Assembly: GCF_001484765.1 (NCBI RefSeq)
Contig: NZ_LLXO01000014.1
Location: 1 to 64,000, forward strand
DNA: 64,000 nt
Direction: 5' to 3'
From: Entomohabitans teleogrylli
GTDB lineage: Bacteria > Pseudomonadota > Gammaproteobacteria > Enterobacterales > Enterobacteriaceae
Shown here: piece after piece, positions 39,677-47,936 of the stretch
How positions within the stretch are numbered: position 1 is the stretch's first letter
How the letters are laid out: every line of letters starts with the position of its first letter
Translations under genes and position numbers: made by a program
The notes under the pieces: model-generated
Databases searched by the model: none
Seen by the model: the letters and a program-made list of their open reading frames with translations, nothing else
What the model was told of the DNA's origin: nothing

Positions 39677-41653
39677 ATGGCAGATTCATTACCAGTACCA
39701 ACAAATAAACCAGTGCCAAGTTCTGATATAAGAGATTCTGTATATGCTGGCGCTATGCTTGATAAAATAATTACAAGCAGGGAATTAACATACACAGACC
39801 GCCTTGGAGGTGAGCATTATACTGCTGATGGCATTAAGCATGAGGGTGATCGTGTCATTGAGAATACACGACAGAATCTAATACCACTCAGCAGGCAATA
39901 TATGTCAATTGCTGAAGCTCAGGCAGATATAGAAAATATACCTGATGGCTCTGCTACATATATCAGAAGCGATGACGGAAGCTCTCTTGCTGATGAATAT
40001 ATAAACAATGGGGGAGTTCTTGAGCCTACTGGTAGAAAAATGACGTCGCAATATGCGCTGGATAGCGTTTCCAGTGCGCTTTATTCTTCTGCGTCATACC
40101 AGTCTATAAAGAGAATACCTCGCGGACCCAGCAATATTCGCTGGGGTGTTATTTCTGGTGGTTTCTGGTTGATTGCAGTAGATGTCTCTGGCGTCTTAAT
40201 TAGTACGCATAATCACGAAAACTATGAAAACACATTTAAAAATCTTGGTAATCCAGTACTTATATCTGCAATAGTAAAAGCATCACCATCACGTATACCG
40301 CGTGGGCCAAAAAAAGTAACGTCGGGGTTAATTGTTGGCGGATTATATCGCTGGTATCTGGATGATGATGGCAATTACGTTGATGGGATCAGCGATGCAT
40401 CTGATTCTGTTTATGCGCCGGGTGTGGTACGTAGTGATATCGGCACGGGGCAGTCACTGGCGCTGGGCTCGCGTGGTTTTATCAATACAGCACCTGGTGG
40501 TGCTATTTCAGGGCAGGTGTTTTCTTCAGAGCCATCTCGTCATGGTGATTTATGCCTGATGCTTAATGGAGAGGACTCACCTGGAAATAGCATGGGCGTT
40601 AGGGTTTTTGTTAATAATGACAATTATACCCCGCCATCCATTGATGACTTTACTGGCGTCCAGCCAATTTACGAGCGATGGGATAATGGTGTTTTAGGAG
40701 AAACTATCTGGTCTGCATATGCAAATTCTTTGATGACATCATTAAAAAATGAAAAAAATGTCAGCTTCCGTTTATTGCCTATTGTTTCCGGTAAGGGCGC
40801 CAGCACGTATAATTCACTGAAGCGCGGCACAAATGTTTGGAATGCGATGTTTGCTGCAATTGATGCCGCACAATATTTAGTAGAAGAGCGTGGTTGGATA
40901 TACAGAGTTGGTGATTTGGACACAATGCATGGCGAGGCAGAAATAAATACTACTCAGGCTGAATATGAGGGTTATTGTCGTGAGTGGCTTAGTGACTTCC
41001 GCACTGATGCAGTTAGCAGAACAGGACAAACAGCCCGCTCAATTAAAATGACGTTTAGTCAGTGCTCAACTGGTGGAACTGCATCCGAGGGGGTTGCCGC
41101 TGCACAGATTAATCTACATGAAACTGATGATAATTTCATTCTTTACTGTCCTAAATACCAGTTTCCCTATTACGACGCGCAGCATATGCTAGCAGAGGGG
41201 TATGTAAAAGTCGGTGAATTAAGAGCACGAGCAAAACGATTCATGCTAAATGGTAAAAAATGGGACTGCTTACGTCCAGTGGCTGCGGTATTATCAGGCA
41301 CCACACTGACAGTTAAATTTAATAACTCTGTATCTGGCGATGTTAACACAGCAGGACCAATAGGAAGTCTTGTTCTTGACACTCTGCGCGGTAAAAACCC
41401 CAACGGAAATTATGGATTTTATATTTCTGACACGAGCGTAACGATTTTATCAGTTGCTATCGGAACGGATGGATCGTCTGTTGATATTGCTCTGTCTGCT
41501 GCTCCAACTGCTGGCTCGGTTGTTAAATATGCAATCGGAGAAACAGGCGCGGGCGGTGCTGTTCGCGATAGTGATGAGCGCGATAAATCCAGTTTTGACA
41601 ACGATTTTATATATAATTTTTCAGTCGGGAAATCCCTGACAATCAACCAATGA
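39677..41653 (+). CDS. Tail fibre with SGNH acetylesterase domain
   Basis: 658 residues from ATG 39677. The N-terminal ~130 residues anchor to the tip (Y-M-S-I-A-E-A-Q-A-D-I-E-N-I-P-D-G-S). Two copies of an R-I-P-R-G-P segment follow (146-151 and 206-211, spaced 60). An SGNH/sialate O-acetylesterase domain has G-Q-S at 258-260 (catalytic Ser), M-H-G-E-A-E-I-N at 417-424, and D500-A-Q-H503. A C-terminal beta part follows. The domain implies removal of O-acetyl groups from host surface sugar. Confidence 0.83.
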   Translation: MADSLPVPTNKPVPSSDIRDSVYAGAMLDKIITSRELTYTDRLGGEHYTADGIKHEGDRVIENTRQNLIPLSRQYMSIAEAQADIENIPDGSATYIRSDDGSSLADEYINNGGVLEPTGRKMTSQYALDSVSSALYSSASYQSIKRIPRGPSNIRWGVISGGFWLIAVDVSGVLISTHNHENYENTFKNLGNPVLISAIVKASPSRIPRGPKKVTSGLIVGGLYRWYLDDDGNYVDGISDASDSVYAPGVVRSDIGTGQSLALGSRGFINTAPGGAISGQVFSSEPSRHGDLCLMLNGEDSPGNSMGVRVFVNNDNYTPPSIDDFTGVQPIYERWDNGVLGETIWSAYANSLMTSLKNEKNVSFRLLPIVSGKGASTYNSLKRGTNVWNAMFAAIDAAQYLVEERGWIYRVGDLDTMHGEAEINTTQAEYEGYCREWLSDFRTDAVSRTGQTARSIKMTFSQCSTGGTASEGVAAAQINLHETDDNFILYCPKYQFPYYDAQHMLAEGYVKVGELRARAKRFMLNGKKWDCLRPVAAVLSGTTLTVKFNNSVSGDVNTAGPIGSLVLDTLRGKNPNGNYGFYISDTSVTILSVAIGTDGSSVDIALSAAPTAGSVVKYAIGETGAGGAVRDSDERDKSSFDNDFIYNFSVGKSLTINQ

Positions 41654-41666
41654 TTGGGAGTTAAAT

Positions 41667-42398
41667 ATGGTTACTCGCACAGCTATTGTTCTCGACGACA
41701 TTCAGGGGCAAGCAGGTACAATTCCTCTGGATATTACACTGGAGGAAATTGCCGTGGCTAATATCCCGGGGTTAGTTTACTGGCCGTATATTAACGATAT
41801 TTACGGGCGTGTTCCCGGGTCTAGTCCGCAGGCGCTCTACGATCGTCTGACAGATGACGCACTAACAACCGTCGCGTCACCATCATTTTCTATAGGCGCG
41901 CTACCAGACTCAAGTCCTGCCGTGATAATCGGTAGCCAGAATACCTCCTGGCGCGCTACTGTGCCGGAATTCAACAAGGGGGCTACATTTGCGGCAAAAA
42001 TAGCAAATACAGTTGGGATCTCAAGTAATTCTGCGCCGGCAGATTCGACATTCTGGATCATGGATGATGGCGCAGGAAGATTGACATTTCGTGTTGGTTC
42101 GTACACATGGGCCGCATCAAATTACGACGGGCCGACATTAACTCCCGGAACTGCTGTAGCTGTGATTTTCAGAATCGACGCACTCACAGGGACCGTCACT
42201 CTGCGTGTAGGAGGATCGTACACTAAAATCGTGCAGGATGATGTGATGCGAAGTGCCGCGTTGCACCCCAATTTCCAGTTCGGTCTGGTGAATAACGAGG
42301 GCTCCCTCACATCACGCTTTGGAAATTACGGTCATTTGTTAGCTTTTGATAATGCGATCAGCGATGCGGACATGGATGCCGTTTTAGAGATGATGTAA
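41667..42398 (+). CDS. Distal tail protein, lectin-like
   Basis: 243 residues, last tail gene. The C-terminal ~170 residues are beta-rich with patterns like G-T-A-V-A-V-I-F-R-I-D-A, T-V-T-L-R-V-G-G-S-Y and F-D-N-A-I-S-D-A-D-M-D-A-V-L, as in LamG/concanavalin-like sandwiches. Possibly an adhesin that works with the esterase fibre. Function is inferred from place and fold. Confidence 0.6.
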   Translation: MVTRTAIVLDDIQGQAGTIPLDITLEEIAVANIPGLVYWPYINDIYGRVPGSSPQALYDRLTDDALTTVASPSFSIGALPDSSPAVIIGSQNTSWRATVPEFNKGATFAAKIANTVGISSNSAPADSTFWIMDDGAGRLTFRVGSYTWAASNYDGPTLTPGTAVAVIFRIDALTGTVTLRVGGSYTKIVQDDVMRSAALHPNFQFGLVNNEGSLTSRFGNYGHLLAFDNAISDADMDAVLEMM

Positions 42399-42671
42399 GT
42401 AAAGCCCCGCCAGCGCGGGGCAAACTATTTTTTCAACACTTTCCATCTGCTGAACAGACAAATGTGCAACAAATTCAGCAGAAACGACTTTTTCTTTTAC
42501 TGGTTCAAAAACCTTTGAATAGTCTGATTTTCTGTTTATTGAAAACCGCATAAATCCTCCATTGACTACTACACCACTCATGGATGACACACTTGCCAGT
42601 CTCCACAGTCCGCTTTCTAAGTGGGTGCGATATTCTACATAAAACTTAACATTGAACAACGCATCGCACAA
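42384..42671 (-). CDS. Possible small phage protein at the right end
   Basis: 95 residues with protein-like composition (Y-R-T-H-L-E-S-G-L-W-R-L-A-S-V-S, V-V-N-G-G-F-M-R-F-S-I-N-R) converging on the tail operon; its last codons lie in the terminator stem. The start has no good ribosome site, so it is uncertain. Confidence 0.45.
   Translation of the reverse strand: MCDALFNVKFYVEYRTHLESGLWRLASVSSMSGVVVNGGFMRFSINRKSDYSKVFEPVKEKVVSAEFVAHLSVQQMESVEKIVCPALAGLYLHHL
42404..42421 (+). terminator. Terminator at end of tail operon
   Basis: GCCCCGC / GCGGGGC hairpin with a short loop, six bases past the last tail stop codon. Confidence 0.75.
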
Positions 42672-42955
42672 TAAAACTTAGTCTGCAAATGTGACACATA
42701 AGGGATCTATCCAACAGATTAGCACACGGAAATTCATAATATTATGCGATGAATGCTTTTTGTTAATCCTATGTTACTTGCGGGTAGGGTCTCTACCATG
42801 GTTTTTTGGGGCCGAAATTTCCACGAATCGTCACGAAAAAAATGCTATGTATTTGATTTTTAGCGCACGTATTTGCATCTTTTTTTGATTAAAATACGTA
42901 CTCATATTTTTTTAATTTGTTGATTTTTAAATATGTTTTAGGTGTCTGGGCGAGA

Positions 42956-42981
42956 ACAGGACTCGTATTCGGTCTTTTTTT
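42956..42981 (+). other. sdsR: attR: last ~25 bp of sdsR (ryeB) sRNA gene
   Basis: ACAGGACTCGTATTCGGTC then T7 matches, apart from one or two bases, the 3' end of the SdsR small RNA, whose terminator stem reads GACCGAATAC ... GTATTCGGTC in E. coli. Here the upstream stem arm is missing and the left flank is phage DNA. The next chromosomal gene with the expected name is pphA on the same strand. The last ~23 bp of ryeB are a known integration site. The complete sdsR should lie at attL, left of this window. Confidence 0.82.
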
Positions 42982-43187
42982 ATTCCCGCAATCTGGCGTT
43001 GTTAGTGCCATGGTGCCGGAACCGGGCGAGGTCCGGCGCTGGACCTCGAATCCGTTATATCACATCATTTTTACCATTAACAATTCTTTTACAAGAAAAA
43101 TAATCATCTGCCTGAAGGCGCTAATAACTGCGCTATATGGGCGATTTCAGGCCACAGGAATGCTGCCCATGACGCTGCGCGTCGCGG

Positions 43188-43865
43188 TTATTTCCAGTGA
43201 TAGCTTTCTTTCTGGCGGCCGGAGATAACGCCCGCGACGAAATGTTGTTCAGCCACCGCCGCAGGCTGCGGCGCCAGACTGAAGTAGCAAGCTGAAAACA
43301 GGCACAGGGTATAGCCCAACAGCTCCGTGCCTTCTTCAATACTGGTTTTAACGATATTCGCGTAGCCATCATTGAGCAGGGTTTCCCACAGCATGGTCAT
43401 TCCGAACACCCGGGAAAAGATCAGTACCGTGACCAGCCCGCACAGGGTATAGGCAAAGCCGGGATGCAGAATAAATGTCGCCAGGCCTCTGGCGACAGAA
43501 TCCCGCGCTTTCCAGGCGGCAAACAGCGCCAGTCCCGTGGCGCTCAGGGCGAACCATAACCAGGCGCCGTGCTGAATGAAGTCGAACCAGTAGTCCAGTT
43601 CACGGATAAACAGGGTGGCGTAAAACCCGGCGATCAGCAGCAATCCCCCGCGGATCTCTTCACGCTTGATGGCGCAGCGCAAATACAGCGCCGCTGTGAT
43701 CAGCAGAAACAGTTCCTGAGAAATTTCGGTAAGTGAAATTTCTCTGACGCCGCTTTCCAGCCACAAAACGTCGATAAGTACAAAGCTGGATATTAATCCC
43801 GTGAGTGCTGCAAGTAGCAGAAAAATAAGAAATTGCTTAACAATGATCGCGTTGTTTTTAGTCAC
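43188..43865 (-). CDS. Multi-pass inner-membrane protein
   Basis: 225 residues from GTG 43865 (GAGGTGAGAT before it). Five or six membrane helices (I-F-L-L-L-A-A-L-T-G-L, L-F-L-L-I-T-A-A-L-Y-L, G-L-L-L-I-A-G-F-Y, W-L-W-F-A-L-S-A-T-G, Y-T-L-C-G-L-V-T-V-L). Acidic residues F-I-R-E-L-D-Y-W-F-D and S-I-E-E-G-T-E-L-L may be functional. Not part of the E. coli K-12 sdsR-pphA interval; I do not recognise the family. Confidence 0.65.
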   Translation of the reverse strand: MTKNNAIIVKQFLIFLLLAALTGLISSFVLIDVLWLESGVREISLTEISQELFLLITAALYLRCAIKREEIRGGLLLIAGFYATLFIRELDYWFDFIQHGAWLWFALSATGLALFAAWKARDSVARGLATFILHPGFAYTLCGLVTVLIFSRVFGMTMLWETLLNDGYANIVKTSIEEGTELLGYTLCLFSACYFSLAPQPAAVAEQHFVAGVISGRQKESYHWK

Positions 43866-44028
43866 ATCTCACCTCTTATTGTGTCCTGAGATGAAACATA
43901 AATGTAAATAAAAGCCGGGTATTAGCAAAACTTGCTTAATTTAACCTTAATGATTTGCTTAATGTGCTGTAGTTATGGTGGGTATTGTAATATTTCACTG
44001 AAAATAATAACTTTTGCGGGATAGTTAA

Positions 44029-44493
44029 CTAATAGTGATTATTGCCATACTGAACAGATCCGCTGGCCGGTAGCCGTCGGGTAAAATGGATTTTCCCGTT
44101 TTGCGCCTCAGCGCCGCAAAAGCCGTCAATCTGGTAACCGCGACGGATTAAGAAAATCAGCATTCCCGGGTAGCGGTTCATACTTTTTACGCTCAGGGTG
44201 TGGGCGCCTTCGCGGCTGGTCTGCTGCTCCAGGGCATCCAGCAAATGGCTGGCAACGCCGTGGCGGCGCCAGGCCGGAAGCACACCGCCGAGCCAGAAAT
44301 AAAAGTGGGTCGGATTCAGCCAGTAACCGAGATGATAGCCCACCGTGGCGCCATCGATTTCCGCCAGCAGGCCGATCCAGCGCTTGTCGCCAATGCGTTC
44401 TGCCAGTACTGCGCTGTCGTGAAGCGGAAAAAGCTCCGGAATCTGCTGGTGTAGCCGGACAATTTCGGTGAAATTGGTATGTCTGATAATCAT
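44029..44493 (-). CDS. GNAT-family N-acetyltransferase
   Basis: 154 residues from ATG 44493. The acetyl-CoA loop lies in V-L-P-A-W-R-R-H-G-V-A-S-H-L-L (R/Q-x-x-G-x-[GA] form), followed by L-L-D-A-L-E-Q-Q. Divergent from a second acetyltransferase with about 50 bases between starts. Substrate unknown. A longer frame exists but has no site for translation. Confidence 0.78.
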   Translation of the reverse strand: MIIRHTNFTEIVRLHQQIPELFPLHDSAVLAERIGDKRWIGLLAEIDGATVGYHLGYWLNPTHFYFWLGGVLPAWRRHGVASHLLDALEQQTSREGAHTLSVKSMNRYPGMLIFLIRRGYQIDGFCGAEAQNGKIHFTRRLPASGSVQYGNNHY

Positions 44494-44543
44494 TTTCGGG
44501 CGCCAGAACTTATATCGGGCGCCGATTGTATAAGGAAGTGCCT

Positions 44544-45083
44544 GTGATTCATATTGCTCCACGCATTGAAACTCCACGTTTGATACTGCGCCCCTGGACT
44601 ATGGAGGATTTTCCGGCGCTGGCGGCCTGCTGGCAGGATCTGCGCCTGGTGCGCCATATCGGCGATGGTCAGCCGCACAGCAGAGAAATGAGCTGGGGTC
44701 GCCTGTTACGTTATATCAGGCACTGGCAGATGTTGGGTTACGGCTACTGGGCCTGCGAAGAAAAAGAGACAGGAAAGAATATCGGCGGCCTGGGTTTGCA
44801 AAATGCCGGCCGCGATATCGCTCCCGCACTGCTCTGGCCGGAAGCAGGCTGGACGCTGATCCCGGAAGCGCAGGGGCTGGGCTATGCCCGGGAGGCAATG
44901 AGCGCCGCGCTGGCATGGGCGGATAGCGAACTGCGATCGCCCCTGTGCTGCATTATTGATGAACAAAATCTGCGCTCAATCCGCCTTGCCGAAAAACTGG
45001 GATTCCGGTTTAGCCATCTCGCGGATTATCGCCAGAAATCGGTACAGGTTTATCTGAGAGAGCCACCGTCCTCCGCAGCCTGA
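44544..45083 (+). CDS. GNAT-family N-acetyltransferase (RimJ/RimL-like)
   Basis: 179 residues from GTG 44544, with AAGGAAG upstream. Starts I-E-T-P-R-L-I-L-R-P-W, the usual RimJ/RimL-type opening. The acetyl-CoA site is E-A-Q-G-L-G-Y-A-R-E-A. The last part has I-D-E-Q-N-L-R-S-I-R-L-A-E-K-L-G-F, the standard end of the family. It may modify a protein or small amine; substrate unknown. Confidence 0.83.
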   Translation: MIHIAPRIETPRLILRPWTMEDFPALAACWQDLRLVRHIGDGQPHSREMSWGRLLRYIRHWQMLGYGYWACEEKETGKNIGGLGLQNAGRDIAPALLWPEAGWTLIPEAQGLGYAREAMSAALAWADSELRSPLCCIIDEQNLRSIRLAEKLGFRFSHLADYRQKSVQVYLREPPSSAA

Positions 45084-45114
45084 CTATACTTTTCCTTCAC
45101 GGGAGGTGCGGTGA

Positions 45115-45756
45115 ATGTATCAGTCTCTGGACGGCGAACGCTGGCGGCATATCTGGCTGGTGGGGGATCTGCATGGTTGCCTGACGCAGCTGGCAAGCTC
45201 GCTGCGCGACGCGCATTTTGACCCATGGCAGGATCTGCTTATCGCGGTGGGCGATCTGATTGACCGCGGCGATAACAGTCCTGGCTGCCTGTCGCTGCTC
45301 GATAAACCGTGGTTTTATAGCGTACAGGGTAATCATGAGCAGATGGCGATTGACGCCCTGGAAAATGGCGCGGAGCTATGGCGGGCAAACGGCGGAGAGT
45401 GGTTTGACGCGCTGTCGGCGCAGCAGCGTCAGGCGGCACTGCAGCGGTTACGGCGCTGCCGGAGGCTGCCGCTGATTATTGAGCTGCGCCTGGCGCAGGG
45501 GATACATATCATTGCTCATGCGGACTACCCGGCCAGCCGGTATGCGTGGCAGCAGCCGTTGGACTGGCGGCAAGTGGTGTGGAGCCGGGCGCGGCTAATG
45601 CGTAATTTGCAGGGCAAGGGGGAGAAGATCCACGGCGCCGATCACTTCTGGTTCGGCCATACGCCGCTGAAACGGCCGCTGCAATTTTATAATCAACACT
45701 ATATCGATACTGGCGCGGTATTTGGCAATACCCTGACACTGATACAGATTTGCTGA
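45115..45756 (+). CDS. pphA: Serine/threonine protein phosphatase PphA
   Basis: 213 residues. Metal-binding motifs of the PPP family: G-D-L-H-G at ~17-21, G-D-L-I-D-R-G at ~45-51, G-N-H-E at ~70-73, late H-A-D-Y-P and F-G-H-T-P. In E. coli PphA reports misfolded envelope protein stress and dephosphorylates phosphoproteins. It marks the right flank of the sdsR locus and is same-strand with it. Confidence 0.93.
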   Translation: MYQSLDGERWRHIWLVGDLHGCLTQLASSLRDAHFDPWQDLLIAVGDLIDRGDNSPGCLSLLDKPWFYSVQGNHEQMAIDALENGAELWRANGGEWFDALSAQQRQAALQRLRRCRRLPLIIELRLAQGIHIIAHADYPASRYAWQQPLDWRQVVWSRARLMRNLQGKGEKIHGADHFWFGHTPLKRPLQFYNQHYIDTGAVFGNTLTLIQIC

Positions 45757-45758
45757 CT

Positions 45759-45950
45759 TCAGAAATCGCTGAACTCCTGGGCCGGTCGCCAGAATCCGTC
45801 AATGAACTCATCTATCGGGTAGCAGCCGGCATGCCGCAGGCGCTGTTCGTTCATTGCCGCCAGGCACTGCTCTTCAGTGTGAAAAATATCAATGGCGATA
45901 TCATCGCAGCCGCCATCCAGATAACAGATAAATAGCACCAGCGCGTACAT
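45759..45950 (-). CDS. yebW: YebW family protein
   Basis: 63 residues from ATG 45950; M-Y-A-L-V-L-F-I-C-Y-L-D-G-G-C and F-I-D-G-F-W-R-P-A-Q-E match E. coli YebW. Four Cys. Function unknown. Converges with pphA with only two bases between stops. Confidence 0.88.
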   Translation of the reverse strand: MYALVLFICYLDGGCDDIAIDIFHTEEQCLAAMNEQRLRHAGCYPIDEFIDGFWRPAQEFSDF

Positions 45951-46054
45951 TCCCGGCCTCAAAAAATCTCTCCCCTGGCATTATTGTAGAGGATGTTCGG
46001 CATTTACGGGATGGTGATGTTAAATAACCCGCCTCGCTCGACGGGTTCAGTGAA

Positions 46055-46294
46055 TCATGCAAGACGCATGACCCAGGCATCGGACTGGCTATCGTAACGG
46101 TGACGGTAAAGGACGGAGTGTTCGCCGTTCAGGACGGCAGGAATGCTGGTATCGTCATCCCAGGCATCAAGCTGCATACACAGATCGGGATCCGATTTAC
46201 AGGGAATGCTTAACGTTCGATTTCCGTGATTTTCATGGTGCAGTTCGGCATCGTCGATCTCAAAGATGCCGATTTTTACGTTGGTTTTGGCCAT
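46055..46294 (-). CDS. yebV: YebV family protein
   Basis: 79 residues from ATG 46294: V-K-I-G-I-F-E-I-D-D-A-E-L-H, then I-P-C-K-S-D-P-D-L-C-M-Q-L-D-A-W-D, a close match to YebV. Function unknown, conserved in place next to yebW. Confidence 0.9.
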   Translation of the reverse strand: MAKTNVKIGIFEIDDAELHHENHGNRTLSIPCKSDPDLCMQLDAWDDDTSIPAVLNGEHSVLYRHRYDSQSDAWVMRLA

Positions 46295-46409
46295 AAACAA
46301 ACTCTCCCGGGGGGGTGGATGTGGTACGACCAGTGGCGCCGTACCTTTTAATCCTGGAGGGTTTTGCAAAAAGTGCCAAATAAATTGCGATTATTTTTTG
46401 TCCGCGCCG

Positions 46410-47849
46410 CTAACCCTCGGTGGAAAGTTTACCGTCACGCACCAGTTCCCGGGGGTAGCTGTTCTTGAGCCGGGCGGAAATACGTTTCGCCAGCCCGAGC
46501 GGCTGCCCCTGCCAGGTGACAATCACTTCATCCCGCTCTGGCGGAAGCTGCGGATAGATATCCTGGCCGTGATACCAGGTTTCGGCCTCCTGCGCCGTGA
46601 GAGCAAAAGTCACCGGGCCATTGCCGGGCGCCAGGGCGATAATTGCTTCATGCTGCCAGCGGTAGCCCTTGTTGTGGGTTTCGGCCAGTTTCAGGCCGAT
46701 ACGTGAAAAGCGTACTTTGCCGAACAGCGCTTCCATCTGCGCCGGGAACAGCCACAGCTCTTTGTCGCGTTTCCACAGGCGGCTTTCCTGCGACCAGTGC
46801 AGGCCAGACTGCTGCGCGGCCTGTTGCACTACTGCGGCCTCGCGGCCTGTCAGGGGAGTGAACGGAAAATTGCCGGCCTTAAAGCGCAGCGCGGGAAGGG
46901 GAGGAACGGATTTTGTTTTGCGCAGTCGGGCGACAAAGAACCCTTCGCTGTCGAAAATCTGCGGAAAAACGTGCAGATAGCCTTCGCGGGTTGCGGCTTC
47001 CCGGGCGCCGGGGAACAGATCGCTCAGCGCCTCGACGGCGACGGCGTCAGGATATTGCTCCAGTAACCACTGGCAGACGCGCTGGTTTTCTTCGCGGTTT
47101 AGGGTACAGGTGGAATAGATAAGCATTCCCCCCGGGCGCAGAGCATGAAACGCGCTATTGATGAGCTCGCGCTGGGTGGCGGCAATCTCCAGATTACTCT
47201 CCATCGACCAGTTGCGCAGCGCATCGGGATCTTTACGTACCACACCTTCTCCGGAGCAGGGAGCATCCAGCAGGATGGCATCAAAACTTTCCGGTAACGC
47301 GGCGCCGAATACCCGCCCGTCAAAATGGGTCAGCGCGGCATTCGCCACCCCGCAGCGGCTCAGATTGGCGTGCAGCACTTTGACCCGGCTGGCGGAATAT
47401 TCATTGGCCAGCAGCGCGCCGCGGTTGCCCATGCGGGCGGCGATTTGCGTGGTTTTGGAACCCGGCGCCGCCGCCATGTCCATAATCCGCAGTGGCGTTT
47501 CGCCGGCGGCGAATAGTGCGCTCACCGGCAGCATAGAGCTGGCTTCCTGAATATAAAACAGCCCGCTGAGATGTTCGACGCAACTGCCAAGCGGAAACCG
47601 GGCCTCCTGTTCGCGCTCAATCCAGAACCCTTCCTCGCACCACGGCACCGGCGTGAGTTGCCAGCCGTAAGGCTCCACCAGGGCCAGAAAGTCGCTCACG
47701 CTGATTTTCAGGGTATTAATGCGGATGCTGCGGCGTAGCGGGCGCTGGCAGATATCAATAAAGCTCTCCATAGAGAGCGCGTCAGGCATGGTGTCGCGTA
47801 TGACATCCAGAAACGACTCAGGTAGCCAGGGGGAGGAGGTTGTAGCCAC
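46410..47849 (-). CDS. rsmF: 16S rRNA m5C1407 methyltransferase RsmF
   Basis: About 479 residues from a GTG at 47849. S-adenosylmethionine site [12 protein letters not shown]; catalytic Cys in D-A-P-C-S-G-E-G (releasing) and Y-S-T-C-T-L-N (nucleophile). C-terminal PUA-like domain. It methylates C1407 in helix 44 of 16S rRNA in 30S subunits. Terminal [12 protein letters not shown] agrees with E. coli. Close behind letAB in the same direction. Confidence 0.93.
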   Translation of the reverse strand: MATTSSPWLPESFLDVIRDTMPDALSMESFIDICQRPLRRSIRINTLKISVSDFLALVEPYGWQLTPVPWCEEGFWIEREQEARFPLGSCVEHLSGLFYIQEASSMLPVSALFAAGETPLRIMDMAAAPGSKTTQIAARMGNRGALLANEYSASRVKVLHANLSRCGVANAALTHFDGRVFGAALPESFDAILLDAPCSGEGVVRKDPDALRNWSMESNLEIAATQRELINSAFHALRPGGMLIYSTCTLNREENQRVCQWLLEQYPDAVAVEALSDLFPGAREAATREGYLHVFPQIFDSEGFFVARLRKTKSVPPLPALRFKAGNFPFTPLTGREAAVVQQAAQQSGLHWSQESRLWKRDKELWLFPAQMEALFGKVRFSRIGLKLAETHNKGYRWQHEAIIALAPGNGPVTFALTAQEAETWYHGQDIYPQLPPERDEVIVTWQGQPLGLAKRISARLKNSYPRELVRDGKLSTEG

Positions 47850-47890
47850 AAAATGATCCCGAAAAGAGAAACCGGGCGCGAAGTGTAGCA

Positions 47891-47921
47891 CAGAAGCCCC
47901 GCTGCGGCACCGGGGCTTCTG
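47891..47921 (-). terminator. Terminator below letB
   Basis: CAGAAGCCCCG and CGGGGCTTCTG are a perfect 11-bp inverted repeat with a 9-base loop, just after the letB stop in the direction of transcription. Confidence 0.75.
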
Positions 47922-47936
47922 TTAACAGGGCGGGGA

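Noticed and set aside
42691..42888. 65-residue plus-strand frame near the prophage end
   Set aside because: No ribosome site, no motif, in AT-rich DNA near attR; likely chance.
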